Positions 9,253 to 17,787 of a stretch of 64,000 nt of DNA are shown here, one piece after another. Each line of letters starts with the position of its first letter. The stretch's first letter is position 1. Under the pieces are notes generated by a model that saw only the letters and a list, made by a program, of their open reading frames with translations, searched no databases and was not told the origin of the DNA. Location of the stretch: assembly GCA_945862145.1 (NCBI GenBank), contig CAMAXE010000012.1, forward strand, positions 54,562-118,561. Reading direction: 5' to 3'. This stretch comes from Klebsiella pneumoniae (GTDB lineage Bacteria; Pseudomonadota; Gammaproteobacteria; Pseudomonadales; UBA5518). The translations under genes and the position numbers were made by a program.

Positions 9253-10473
9253 CTACGGCAGAACCACGGCGGGCAGCGGGTGGCGGTAGAGCTTGGCCGC
9301 GTTCAGGTGCGTGATCATGCGGATCTCCTCGACCGGCAGCGTACCCAGCACGCGCTCGATCACGTGCTGCGTGTCGGGCCAGGTGCCGTCGCCGTGCGGG
9401 TAATCGGATTCGAACAGGATGTTCTCGACGCCGATGCGATGGCGCGTGCAGATGGTCGAGGCGTCCTCGATCATGCAGAACCAGAAGTTCCGGCGCAGCA
9501 CCTCGGAGGGCGAGTTCTTCGGGTCGGGCCAGCCGTCGCCATAGCCGGAGCGGCTCATGATGTCGTCCAGCCGGTCCATCAGCATGGCGGCCCAGCCGAT
9601 GCCGCCTTCGGCCATCGCGATCTTCAACTCCGGGTAGCGCGCCGGAAACCCGCTCCACAGCCACTCCGCGCAACTGGTGAGCGCCATGGGGCCAAAGAGC
9701 GTTGAGCCGAGTTCGAGCATGGGCGCGCCCGGGGGCATCTGCGCAAAGCCTGCCGAGCCCACGTGCAGGTTGAGTACCGTGCCGGTTTCGGCGCAGGCGC
9801 GGATGATCGGGTCCCAATGCGCGGTGTCGAAGACCGAGGGCAGCCCGAGGCGGTGCGGCTGCTCGGGCATGGTCACGGCGCGGAAGCCGCGCTTGGCGTT
9901 GCGGCGGATTTCCTCGGCGCCTTTCACCGGATCGGTGAGGTGTGTGATGCCGAGCGGCACGATGCGCTCGGGGTAGGGGCTGTACCACTCCTCGAAAAGC
10001 CAGTCGTTCCAGGCGCGTACGCAGGCGAGGCCCAGCTCCTGGTCGGCAAATTGCGAGAACAGGTGGCCGCCGAAGCCGGTGACGCCCGAGGGGAAGTTGA
10101 CCGAACCCCAGATGCCGCCGATGTCCATGTCCTTCACACGGGCGTGCACGTCCCAGCAGCCTGGCCGGATTTCCTCGAAGCGCGAGGGTTCCAGGCGGTG
10201 GTCTTCGCGCGGGCGCCCGGCCACGCACATGAAACCCACCTGGAAATAGGGCTTGCCCTCGATAGACCACACCTGGTGGCCTTCGGCGGTTTCGACGATC
10301 CGCGGCGCACGATCCTGCAGCTTCGCCGGCAAGCGGCCCTCGAAGGTATGCGGGGGCTCCATCAGGTGGTCATCGGCGGAGATCAGCGTGTACTTGACAG
10401 GCCGCGGCTCTGGATCAGGCAGCAGCGGATTGATGACGGGGCGTTTGATGCCGATCTTGATGACGTCGACCAT
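9253..10473 (-). CDS. Amidohydrolase family 2 protein (ACMSD-like TIM barrel)
   Basis: Metal-dependent hydrolase or decarboxylase of 406 residues. SADDHLMEPP near the N-terminus replaces the strict HxH metal motif and is usual in this subfamily; LNLHVGSAG supplies a barrel histidine and FESDYPHGDGTWP the C-terminal aspartate. Relatives act on aromatic acids and lactones, but most members are uncharacterised. ATG 10473 lies 29 bp after the stop of an LLM oxidoreductase gene, so the two form an operon. These families often co-occur in lipid or steroid catabolic regions. Substrate unknown. Confidence 0.85.
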   Translation of the reverse strand: MVDVIKIGIKRPVINPLLPDPEPRPVKYTLISADDHLMEPPHTFEGRLPAKLQDRAPRIVETAEGHQVWSIEGKPYFQVGFMCVAGRPREDHRLEPSRFEEIRPGCWDVHARVKDMDIGGIWGSVNFPSGVTGFGGHLFSQFADQELGLACVRAWNDWLFEEWYSPYPERIVPLGITHLTDPVKGAEEIRRNAKRGFRAVTMPEQPHRLGLPSVFDTAHWDPIIRACAETGTVLNLHVGSAGFAQMPPGAPMLELGSTLFGPMALTSCAEWLWSGFPARYPELKIAMAEGGIGWAAMLMDRLDDIMSRSGYGDGWPDPKNSPSEVLRRNFWFCMIEDASTICTRHRIGVENILFESDYPHGDGTWPDTQHVIERVLGTLPVEEIRMITHLNAAKLYRHPLPAVVLP

Positions 10474-10502
10474 GAATGTGTTCCTGTGCTGACTGCGGAA
10501 AT

Positions 10503-11390
10503 TCAGGCGTGTGCGGGTGCGAAGCGCTCGAGGAGCGCGAGATCAGCGCCCATCTCGCCGTCGGTGCGGAAGGCCTGGATGCAAACGTGCGAGGCGCCGG
10601 CAGCGTGGTGCGCCGCGATGCGCTCGCGGATTACGTTGTCATCGCCCCAGGCCACGATGGCGTCGACCATGCGGTCGCTGCCGCCATTGGCGAAGTCGTC
10701 CATGGTGAAGCCGAGTTCGAGCAGGTTGTTCTGGTAGTTGGGCAGGCCGAGGTAGATCTCCATGTGCTTGCGCGCAATGGCGCGCGCCTTCGCCGGATCC
10801 TGCTCGGCGAGCAGCATCTGCTCGGGGCACAGCCAGGCCGCCGGGCCCAGCGTGGCGCGAGCCTTTGCCGTGTGCGCGGGGGGCACGAAATAGGGGTGTG
10901 CGCCGGCGACTTTCTCGGCCGAGAGCTTGAGCATGTTGGTGCGCAGCGCAGCCAGTACGACCGGCGGCTCCTCGGCGGGTGCCGGGCCCATGTAGAGAGC
11001 CTTTTCCATGCCCTCGAGGTAGGCGCGCATGGTGGCCACGGGCTTGTTCGAGTACTCGTGGCCGCGGATATTTTTCACCAAGTGGCTGTGGGAGACGCCG
11101 AGGCCGAGCACGATGCGTCCGGGCGCCAGTTCGCCCAGCGTCTTCCGGATCGCGGTCATGGTCATCGGGTCGCGGGCGTAGATATTGGCGATGCCGGTGC
11201 AGAACACCAGCTGGCTGGTGTGTGCCGCCATCCAGGCGATGATCGGAAACGGGTCGCGGCCCACCGCCTCGGGTATCCACAGCGCGCCGTAACCCCAGGC
11301 CTCCAGTTGCTTGGCAAAGCCCGCGGCGCCGGCGGCGTCGAGGTTGTCGATAAAGGACCAGACGCCCAGTCCGCCGATGTCGGTCGCCAT
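10503..11390 (-). CDS. LLM class oxidoreductase (TIGR03620-like, F420- or FMN-dependent)
   Basis: Luciferase-like monooxygenase-fold protein of 295 residues. Family marks include LEAWGYGALWIPEAVGRDPF, CTGIANIYARDP, LAPGRIVLGLGVSHSHLV and the late VIRERIAAHHAAGASHVCIQAF. The pattern is that of the proteins usually annotated as F420-dependent TIGR03620, yet no F420 biosynthesis gene is in the window, so FMN use cannot be excluded. The start at ATG 11390 follows GGGAGAA; an in-frame start 22 codons upstream lacks family similarity. First gene of the operon with the amidohydrolase. Confidence 0.85.
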   Translation of the reverse strand: MATDIGGLGVWSFIDNLDAAGAAGFAKQLEAWGYGALWIPEAVGRDPFPIIAWMAAHTSQLVFCTGIANIYARDPMTMTAIRKTLGELAPGRIVLGLGVSHSHLVKNIRGHEYSNKPVATMRAYLEGMEKALYMGPAPAEEPPVVLAALRTNMLKLSAEKVAGAHPYFVPPAHTAKARATLGPAAWLCPEQMLLAEQDPAKARAIARKHMEIYLGLPNYQNNLLELGFTMDDFANGGSDRMVDAIVAWGDDNVIRERIAAHHAAGASHVCIQAFRTDGEMGADLALLERFAPAHA

Positions 11391-11463
11391 GTGATTCTCC
11401 CGTGCCGAATGTGCGGCGAGTGTACGCAATGGCCACCGCCTGATCCACGCCGCCACGCGCAGC

Positions 11464-11495
11464 CCGTATGACGGTAATACCTCACTGCCATACGG
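11464..11495. promoter_or_regulatory. Inverted repeat in divergent promoter region
   Basis: CCGTATG and CATACGG form a perfect 7-bp inverted repeat separated by 18 bases, between the divergent LLM oxidoreductase and MFS transporter genes. It could be an operator; no regulator gene is adjacent. Confidence 0.3.
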
Positions 11496-11547
11496 CCTGC
11501 GGCGCTGCTAGCATTACGGTCTATTCACCTTCCCCCGGGTCGTTACC

Positions 11548-12783
11548 GTGCGTCAGGTCTTGCTGTCGCTATGGGCCCTGTTCGCGGGGCTCGGGCTGCT
11601 GATGCTCGGCAACGGCTTGCAGGGCACGCTGCTCGGTGTGCGCGCCAGCCTGTCGGGCTTCGGCACCGGCACTACCGGCGTGGTGATGTCCTGCTACTAC
11701 CTCGGGTTTATGCTGGGCTCGGTGATCACGCCGCTGCTGATCCGCCGCGTGGGCGGGATTCGGGTGTTTGCGGCGCTGGCCTCGCTGGTCTCCTTCGCGC
11801 CGCTCGCGCATGCGCTGCTGGTCAATCCCGTGGCCTGGGCGCTGCTGCGACTGCTGGCCGGTGCCTGCATGGTGGGCGTGTTCGTCGTTGCGGAGAGCTG
11901 GCTGAACAGCGCTGCCACCAACGCCACGCGCGGGCGCCTGCTCGCGATCTATCTGCTGGTCTGCCAGATCTCCATGGCGGGTGGGCAGTACCTCTTGAGC
12001 TTTGCCGACCCCCGCGGCTTCGAACTTTTCGTGCTGGTATCCGCGCTGTTCTCGCTGGCAGTGGTTCCCATCGCGCTCACCCGACGTGCCGTGATGCAGC
12101 AGGGCCCCACGGTGCGCATCGCGTTTCCCGTGCTGATCAAGCGTATACCCTTGTGTCTCTCGGGCTTGCTGGCCACCTCGCTCGCCTACGGCAGCTTCTA
12201 CGGCATGGGTGCGGTCTACGCCCTCGAGGTCGGGCTGGAGCGCTCGCAGATCGCCTCGTTCATGGCCTCCGCGATCATGGGTGCCGTTGTCCTGCAGTGG
12301 CCCGTGGGCATGCTCTCCGACCGCATGGATCGCCGGCGCCTGATCGTGATTCTCTGCGCGGCGGTGACGGTGGTGGCGCTGCTGCTGTCGATGGTGCCTT
12401 CCAGCCAGACCACGTTGCTCTACACCCTGATGTTTCTCTTCGGCGGCCTGTCATTCCCGCTCTACGGGATTTTCGTGGCGCTCGCTGGAGACATGCTCGC
12501 CACCGAGGAACTGGTTGCCGCGAGCAGCAAGATCCTGCTGGTGAACGGCATGGGCTCGGCCATCGGGCCGATCGTGGTTGCCTGGCTGATGCACGCGGTG
12601 GGCAATGTGGGCTTTGGGCTCTTCATCGCCGCGGCGCACGCCGTTGTGGCCATGCTGGCGATGCGCAGCCTCATCAGCAGCAGCACGCAGGTGGTCGGCC
12701 ACGCGGCGCATTTCACGGCCATAACGCCGCAGGCCTCGGTGGTTGCCACCGAGATGGCAGGGCGTGTGGCAGGGGAGAACTGA
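11548..12783 (+). CDS. MFS transporter (YcaD-like)
   Basis: Integral membrane protein of 411 residues with about 12 hydrophobic helices. The first half has GFMLGSVITPLLIRRVGGIR after helix 2, matching the MFS loop signature, and VVAESWLNSAATNATRGRLLA, a block typical of YcaD-type permeases. The second-half loop is GMLSDRMDRRRL. Substrate unknown. The GTG start at 11548 is the only start that keeps the first helix complete. It stands alone, followed by the repeat-rich intergenic region. Confidence 0.88.
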   Translation: MRQVLLSLWALFAGLGLLMLGNGLQGTLLGVRASLSGFGTGTTGVVMSCYYLGFMLGSVITPLLIRRVGGIRVFAALASLVSFAPLAHALLVNPVAWALLRLLAGACMVGVFVVAESWLNSAATNATRGRLLAIYLLVCQISMAGGQYLLSFADPRGFELFVLVSALFSLAVVPIALTRRAVMQQGPTVRIAFPVLIKRIPLCLSGLLATSLAYGSFYGMGAVYALEVGLERSQIASFMASAIMGAVVLQWPVGMLSDRMDRRRLIVILCAAVTVVALLLSMVPSSQTTLLYTLMFLFGGLSFPLYGIFVALAGDMLATEELVAASSKILLVNGMGSAIGPIVVAWLMHAVGNVGFGLFIAAAHAVVAMLAMRSLISSSTQVVGHAAHFTAITPQASVVATEMAGRVAGEN

Positions 12784-12804
12784 GAGCTGCGGGCGCGGCC
12801 CGCT

Positions 12805-12860
12805 TGATCGCGGGCATGGCCCACTACGGGTAAAAGTAGGAGCGGGCCATGCCCGCGACC
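12805..12860. repeat. Inverted pair of REP-like element A
   Basis: A TGATCGCGGGCATGGCCCAC unit at about 12805-12826 is followed after 9 bases by its reverse complement, GTAGGAGCGGGCCATGCCCG, at about 12836-12855. The shared palindromic core is CGGGCATGGCCCG. The arrangement resembles a bacterial BIME (two REPs head to head). Confidence 0.75.
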
Positions 12861-13140
12861 GAGGCGAACCTGACGCGCGCTCAGGGCCGTTTTATTCCAC
12901 CTCGTGCATCACACGGAGTCGGGGCTCTGTGCTTACGCACCCGGGGCAAGCGGCTATGCACTTCGCGGAGCTGGTCGCGCTGGACGGTTTCGAGCACTTA
13001 CCCGTCACATACCGCCATGCACTGCGGGCGGGAAGTCTCGATTGGACGCGCTCCGAATTGTGGTGAAAGCACGCAGCTGCAGCGCCCGGGAACGACCGGG
13101 ACGCGAGCCGGGAGTGGAAAAAATCCAGAACGAACCCACC

Positions 13141-13184
13141 ACTGCAACCACCGAGCGCTGCGGGCCGTGGGCCCTCCCGGTGAG
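13141..13184 (+). repeat. Repeat B, copy 1
   Basis: A 44-base unit beginning ACTGCAACCACCGAGCG and ending CTCCCGGTGAG. It matches the copy at 13230-13273 at 40 of 44 positions and contains the core GGGCCGTGGGCCC. Confidence 0.75.
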
Positions 13185-13186
13185 AT

Positions 13187-13212
13187 TGATCGCGGGCATG
13201 GCCCGCTCGTAC
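13187..13212 (+). repeat. REP-like element A, third copy
   Basis: Another TGATCGCGGGCATGGCCCGC unit, placed directly after repeat B copy 1 and in the same orientation as the copy at 12805. Confidence 0.7.
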
Positions 13213-13229
13213 GGGGAAAAGACCTTGGC

Positions 13230-13273
13230 ACTGCAACTACCGAGCGCTTCGGACCGTGGGCCCTTCCGGTGAG
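13230..13273 (+). repeat. Repeat B, copy 2
   Basis: Direct copy of the 44-base unit at 13141, with four substitutions. A third, inverted and shorter copy lies at about 13356-13382 (GGAGGGCCCACGGCCCGAAG). Confidence 0.75.
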
Positions 13274-13355
13274 CGGCCTTCGTCCGTGAAATCGTCGGGA
13301 ACGATTTCAGGGACGCAGGCAGCTGCGGCACAGGGATGTGCCGCGGCGTGAGCGA

Positions 13356-13382
13356 GCGGGGAGGGCCCACGGCCCGAAGTGC
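13356..13382 (-). repeat. Repeat B, inverted partial copy
   Basis: The reverse complement contains CTTCGGGCCGTGGGCCCTCC, matching the core of the two direct copies at 13141 and 13230. Confidence 0.65.
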
Positions 13383-13491
13383 GGGCGTTGCCAGCCCGGC
13401 ATGATTGATCGCTGAGGCTGCATTGCGCCCGCCCACGCTCCCCTGCTAGTTTCCGCGGTCCCTCGCCCCTACCGGTACCGGAGTAAAAACC

Positions 13492-14763
13492 ATGCGTGAC
13501 GAAACCAAGTTGATCCACAGTGGCTACGCGGGCGACCCGACCACCCACGCGGTCGCCACGCCCATCTACCAGACCGTGGCCTACGAGTTCGACAGCGCCC
13601 AGCACGGCGCGGATCTCTTCAATCTGGCGGTGCCGGGCAACATCTACACCCGGATCATGAACCCCACCACGGACGTGCTCGAGAAGCGCATGGCCGATCT
13701 CGAGGGCGGAGTGGCGGCGCTCTGCGTGAGCGCGGGTAGTGCGGCGATCAACTACGCGATTCTCACCATCCTCACGGCCGGCAAGAACATCGTCACCACG
13801 CCGCAACTCTACGGCGGCACCTGGACACTGTTTGCGCATATGTTGCCCGCGCAGGGAATCCGCGTGAAATTCGCCAAGAGCGATTCCCCCGCCGATATTG
13901 CCGCCGAGATCGACGCCGACACCCGCGCGATCTTCTGCGAGAGTATCGGCAACCCCGCCGGCAATGTGGCCGACATCGCGGGACTTGCGAAAGTGGCTAA
14001 TGCGCACGGCGTGCCACTTATTGTGGACAACACGGTGGCCACGCCGGTGCTCACCAAGCCGATCGCGCACGGCGCGCATATCGTGGTGCATTCGCTCACC
14101 AAGTATGTGGGTGGCCACGGCAACTCGCTTGGTGGAGCGATCATCGACGGCGGCAATTTCCCCTGGGCCGAGCACGCCGATAAATTCCCCATGCTCTGCA
14201 CCCCGGAGCCCTCGTATCACGGCGTGGTCTACACCGAGGCGCTGGGCGCCGCGGCTTTCATTGGCCGGACGCGTACGGTTCCGCTGCGCAACACCGGGGC
14301 AGCGCTCTCGCCCTTCAATGCCTTTCTCTTGCTGCAGGGACTCGAGACGCTGTCGCTGCGCATGGAGCGCCACTGCAGCAACGCCCTCACGGTGGCGACC
14401 TGGCTGCAGCAGCACCCGCGCGTGAGTGCGGTGAGTTATGCGGGACTTCCTGATCATCCGCACCACGCGCTGGCGCAGACCTACTGCAAGGGCGGACTGC
14501 CGGCCTCGCTGCTCACCTTCGAGGTGAAGGGCGGGCTGGACGAGGCGGTGCGCTTTTATGATCGACTGGCGATTTTTAAGCGACTGGTGAACATCGGCGA
14601 CGCCAAGTCGCTCGCCTGCCACCCGGCATCGACCACCCATCGTCAGTTGACCGAGGCCGAGCAGGCGCGTGCCGGCGTCACGCCCGGCATGCTCAGGCTC
14701 TGCGTGGGCATCGAGCACATCGATGACATCCTCGCCGATCTGGCGCAGGCACTCGGCGGCTGA
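13492..14763 (+). CDS. metY: O-acetylhomoserine sulfhydrylase
   Basis: PLP enzyme of 423 residues in the Cys/Met metabolism family. It makes homocysteine (or methionine) from O-acetylhomoserine and a sulfide donor in the cytoplasm. Lys204 in HSLTKYVGGHG should bind PLP. The N-terminal TKLIHSGYAGDPTTHAVATP, GNIYTRIMNPTTDVLEKR and ESIGNPAGNVADI blocks and the length fit MetY better than MetB or methionine gamma-lyase. ATG 13492 is the clear start. Its stop is 9 bp from the end of the convergent epoxide hydrolase gene. Confidence 0.88.
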   Translation: MRDETKLIHSGYAGDPTTHAVATPIYQTVAYEFDSAQHGADLFNLAVPGNIYTRIMNPTTDVLEKRMADLEGGVAALCVSAGSAAINYAILTILTAGKNIVTTPQLYGGTWTLFAHMLPAQGIRVKFAKSDSPADIAAEIDADTRAIFCESIGNPAGNVADIAGLAKVANAHGVPLIVDNTVATPVLTKPIAHGAHIVVHSLTKYVGGHGNSLGGAIIDGGNFPWAEHADKFPMLCTPEPSYHGVVYTEALGAAAFIGRTRTVPLRNTGAALSPFNAFLLLQGLETLSLRMERHCSNALTVATWLQQHPRVSAVSYAGLPDHPHHALAQTYCKGGLPASLLTFEVKGGLDEAVRFYDRLAIFKRLVNIGDAKSLACHPASTTHRQLTEAEQARAGVTPGMLRLCVGIEHIDDILADLAQALGG

Positions 14764-14772
14764 GCGGCGCGT

Positions 14773-15930
14773 TCAGAGCGCCGCGAAAAACGCCCGGATC
14801 TCGTCTGCAACGGGTCCGGGTTGCTCCCCAGGCCCGAAGTGCCCGCCCCGCGGGAACACCGTCCAGCGCCGCAGGTCGCAGTGTGCGGCCGCCAGGCGCC
14901 GCGGCAGAAAGACGATGTCCTTGGGTCCGATCCCGTAACCGGTGGGCACTTTTATGCGCGGCTCCGCGCCGGGTGCTGCTGCCGTGGCCGGGTTGAACCA
15001 CTCCTTGTAGATTCGCAGCGAGGAGCCAATGGTGTTGGTCAGCCAGTAGAGCGAGGCGAGCGTGCAGAGGCTATCGCGTCCGAACAGGCCCGCCACGTCA
15101 CCGTCGCAGTCGCTCCAGGCCCGGCGCCGCTCCCAGATCCAGGCCGCGGTGCCGGCCGGCGAGTCGGCAAGGGCATAGGCGAGCGTCTGCGGATCGTGCA
15201 TATGCACCGCGATATGACTCACCACGGAGGCGGCGGCTTCGTCGCGGCGCAAGGGCATCCATTGCTCGTCGGCCGCGAACATGCTGGCCTCGAAACCGCG
15301 CCCATCGAGTCCGGGAAGCACGGGGAGCGTGAGATAAATGCCGTCCAGCCGTTCTGTATGTTCGCAGCCGAGCAGGAGCGTGACCATCGCGCCCCAGTCG
15401 CCGCCGGCCGCGCCAAAACGCGGGTAGTCCAGCACCTCGGTCATCAAGCGATGCCACAGCCCGGCAATCTGTGCCGGACCGATACCGGTGGTGGTGAGCG
15501 GCGAGGAAAAGCCGAAGCCGGGCAGCGAGGGGATCACGACATCACAGCCCTGTGCGGGATCGCCGCCGTAGGCGCCCGGATCGGCGAGGCGACGTCCGGC
15601 CTCCACCCAGTCGAGGAAAGACCACGGCCAGCCATGGGTGAGTATGAGCGGGCGCGTGTTGCTGCCCGTGCCGCGCAGGTGCACGAAGTGGATGGGCATG
15701 CCATCGATGGTGGCGCGGTAGTGAGGGAGCGTGTTCATCGCCGCCTCGGCACCGCGCCAGTCGTAGTCCTCGGCCCAGTAGCGCAGCATGTCCTGCAGCC
15801 AGTTCTGCTCGACGCCGTAGGTCCATGTGCTGTTGCCGAAATCGCCCGGCAGGCGCGTGGCGCGCAGGCGTGCGCGCATGTCCGCGAGCTGCGTGTCGGG
15901 GATATGGATCGTGAACGGCTCGACTTTCAT
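14773..15930 (-). CDS. EHN-type epoxide hydrolase
   Basis: Alpha/beta hydrolase of 385 residues with the N-terminal EHN extension (FTIHIPDTQLADMRARLRATRLP) seen in microsomal and juvenile-hormone epoxide hydrolases. HGWPWSF is the oxyanion-hole loop, GGDWGAMV carries the nucleophilic Asp, and FPRGGHFGPGEQP the catalytic His. It would open an epoxide to a diol. The start is ATG 15930; longer in-frame readings extend into the Lrp gene. It lies 44 bp downstream of the lrp-like gene on the same strand and may be co-transcribed with it. Confidence 0.88.
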   Translation of the reverse strand: MKVEPFTIHIPDTQLADMRARLRATRLPGDFGNSTWTYGVEQNWLQDMLRYWAEDYDWRGAEAAMNTLPHYRATIDGMPIHFVHLRGTGSNTRPLILTHGWPWSFLDWVEAGRRLADPGAYGGDPAQGCDVVIPSLPGFGFSSPLTTTGIGPAQIAGLWHRLMTEVLDYPRFGAAGGDWGAMVTLLLGCEHTERLDGIYLTLPVLPGLDGRGFEASMFAADEQWMPLRRDEAAASVVSHIAVHMHDPQTLAYALADSPAGTAAWIWERRRAWSDCDGDVAGLFGRDSLCTLASLYWLTNTIGSSLRIYKEWFNPATAAAPGAEPRIKVPTGYGIGPKDIVFLPRRLAAAHCDLRRWTVFPRGGHFGPGEQPGPVADEIRAFFAAL

Positions 15931-15974
15931 GAGTAGGTCCTTCGGATAATGCCGTGAGCCTACACCGCCACGGC

Positions 15975-16445
15975 CTACGGCACCTGCACGCGCAGGCTTT
16001 CCTTGACCGTTTCCATCACCACATAGCTGGTCGATTCCTGCACGCCCGGCAGGCTGAGCAGCGATTCGCCGAGGAAAGCGCGGTAGGCGTTCATGTCGGC
16101 CACGCGGGCCTTGATCAGGTAGTCGAAATTCCCCGAGACGAGGTAGCACTCCTGGACTTCGGGGAGTTGCGCTGCGGCCTCCTTGAACTGCGCGAAGATG
16201 TCCTGTGTGGTGCGCGAGAGCCGGATCTGCACGAAGACCACCAGCCCGGCTCCCAGCGCCTCGGGGTCCAGTACCGCGGCAAAGCCCTTCAGGATCCCCT
16301 CGCGCTCGAGACGTTTGACGCGCTCGATGCAGGGCGTTGTGCTGAGGCCCACGCGGCGGGCGAGCTCGGTGAAGCTGATACGCCCGTCCTCCTGCAGCAC
16401 CCGCAGGATATTCCGGTCGATTCTATTGAGCTGGGTCGGAGTCAT
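15975..16445 (-). CDS. Lrp/AsnC family transcriptional regulator
   Basis: DNA-binding regulator of 156 residues. The N-terminal winged HTH (about 5-60) contains LDRNILRVLQEDGRISF-like helix 1 (here IDRNILRVLQEDG), then ELARRVGLSTTPCIERVKRLE; the RAM ligand-binding domain follows (about 70-150), with VSGNFDYLIKARV. It is divergent from the alanine dehydrogenase gene with a 167-bp shared control region. Lrp-type proteins next to ald usually sense alanine or another amino acid and activate it; that role is inferred from position. Confidence 0.92.
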   Translation of the reverse strand: MTPTQLNRIDRNILRVLQEDGRISFTELARRVGLSTTPCIERVKRLEREGILKGFAAVLDPEALGAGLVVFVQIRLSRTTQDIFAQFKEAAAQLPEVQECYLVSGNFDYLIKARVADMNAYRAFLGESLLSLPGVQESTSYVVMETVKESLRVQVP

Positions 16446-16517
16446 GGTCTGGCTATACCAAAGGCAAATATCCTGTTGAATGCCATCTTGGCAGGTGATT
16501 GGCCTGCGTAGAACCCG

Positions 16518-16541
16518 ATAAACAAAAAATCGCCTGTTTAT
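16518..16541. promoter_or_regulatory. AT-rich inverted repeat, candidate Lrp-type site for ald
   Basis: ATAAACA (16518-16524) and TGTTTAT (16535-16541) are a perfect 7-bp inverted repeat with a 10-base spacer, an AT-rich island in a GC-rich region and about 70 bp before ald. Lrp proteins bind AT-rich imperfect palindromes, so this is the best site candidate in the 16446-16612 gap. Confidence 0.45.
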
Positions 16542-16612
16542 GGCCGCCTAAACTGAACGCGTGTCTGGTCCTCGCAGGGCCATGAACCCCCAGGCAAACA
16601 GGAGAGGCAGCC

Positions 16613-17728
16613 ATGCTCGTCGGCGTACCCAAGGAAATCAAAACCCACGAATACCGCGTCGGCCTCACCACGGGCAGCGTGAGTGAACTGATCCACCACG
16701 GTCACAAGGTGATCGTCGAGACCAATGCCGGCGCAGGCATCGGTCTCAGCGATGAGATGTACCGCCGGGTCGGGGCCGAGATCGTCGGCAGCGCCGCCGA
16801 GGTCTTCGCCCGCGCCGATATGGTGGTCAAGGTGAAGGAGCCGCAAGCCCACGAGTGCCGCATGCTCCGCGAGGGGCAGGTGCTGTTCACCTACTTGCAC
16901 CTGGCGCCTGATCCCGAGCAGACCAGGCTTCTGCTCGACTCCGGCTGCGTGGCGATCGCCTATGAGACCGTTACAGGGCCTGGCAATACGCTCCCGTTGC
17001 TCTCGCCAATGAGCGAGGTGGCTGGCCGCATGTCGATACAGGCCGGAGCCCACTGCCTGGAGAAAGAGCAGGGCGGTTCCGGGATGCTGCTGGGCGGTGT
17101 GCCCGGTGTCGAGGCTGCCAAGGTGGTGGTGATCGGCGGTGGTGTGGTGGGCACCAACGCGATCCGCATGGCGATGGGACTCGAGGCCGATGTCACGGTG
17201 CTCGATAAATCCCTCCAACGCCTACGGGAACTCGACACGCAGTTTGGCTGCAAGCTGGCCCCCATCTACGCCACCCGCGAGATGCTGGAGCGTTTCGTGG
17301 TGGATGCCGACCTCGTGATAGGGGCTGTGCTGGTGCCCGGTGCCGCCGCGCCCAAGCTGGTGACCGAGGAGATGGTGAAGGCGATGCGCCCGGGCTCCGT
17401 GCTGGTCGATGTCGCTATCGATCAGGGAGGCTGTTTCGAAACCAGCCATGCGACTACCCATGCGGCCCCCACCTACATCAAGCACGACGTGGTGCACTAC
17501 TGCGTGGCCAATATGCCCGGCGCCGTGGCGCGCACCTCGACCTTCGCGCTGAACAACGCCACGCTGCCGTTTGCCACCGCTCTGGCCGATAAGGGTTATC
17601 GTCAGGCCCTGGCGGCCGATCCGCACCTGATGAACGGCCTCAACATCCACCACGGCAAGATCACCTATCAGGCTGTGGCCGAGGCGCTCGGGCTTGGCTT
17701 CGTGTCTCCGGCGCAGGCGATCGGTTAA
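16613..17728 (+). CDS. ald: Alanine dehydrogenase
   Basis: Cytoplasmic NAD-dependent enzyme of 371 residues that interconverts L-alanine and pyruvate plus ammonia. [20 protein letters not shown] opens the protein; KVKEPQ carries the substrate-binding lysine, [10 protein letters not shown] the catalytic His, GGGVVGTNA the NAD site and [14 protein letters not shown] the catalytic Asp. Length is as usual for Ald (about 371). ATG 16613 follows AGGAGAGGC. Divergent Lrp-family regulator upstream. Confidence 0.96.
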   Translation: MLVGVPKEIKTHEYRVGLTTGSVSELIHHGHKVIVETNAGAGIGLSDEMYRRVGAEIVGSAAEVFARADMVVKVKEPQAHECRMLREGQVLFTYLHLAPDPEQTRLLLDSGCVAIAYETVTGPGNTLPLLSPMSEVAGRMSIQAGAHCLEKEQGGSGMLLGGVPGVEAAKVVVIGGGVVGTNAIRMAMGLEADVTVLDKSLQRLRELDTQFGCKLAPIYATREMLERFVVDADLVIGAVLVPGAAAPKLVTEEMVKAMRPGSVLVDVAIDQGGCFETSHATTHAAPTYIKHDVVHYCVANMPGAVARTSTFALNNATLPFATALADKGYRQALAADPHLMNGLNIHHGKITYQAVAEALGLGFVSPAQAIG

Positions 17729-17787
17729 GCTGCGGCGTCCCTCCCCACACAGCACGGCCCGTCGTTACGCGGCCGCAAGAGGTCCGA

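Larger units (their letters stand above)
12784..13491. other. 708-bp non-coding region rich in REP-like repeats
   Basis: No convincing gene is present. Open frames here encode Arg/Gly/Pro-rich proteins that only read through the repeats. The region holds two repeat families (listed separately) in both orientations plus unique spacers, between the MFS stop and metY. The last 50 bases should carry the metY promoter. Confidence 0.75.

Noticed and set aside
13141..13273. Possible CRISPR array
   Set aside because: Only two or three copies of irregular spacing, palindromic and in both orientations, and no cas genes.
13005..13436. Possible small proteins in the MFS-metY gap on both strands
   Set aside because: They read through the REP-like repeats, overlap each other in several frames and have no start context or recognisable fold.
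14764..14784. GCGGCGC-N7-GCGCCGC hairpin as a bidirectional terminator
   Set aside because: The stem is perfect but neither strand has a T-run after it, and it overlaps the coding end of the epoxide hydrolase.
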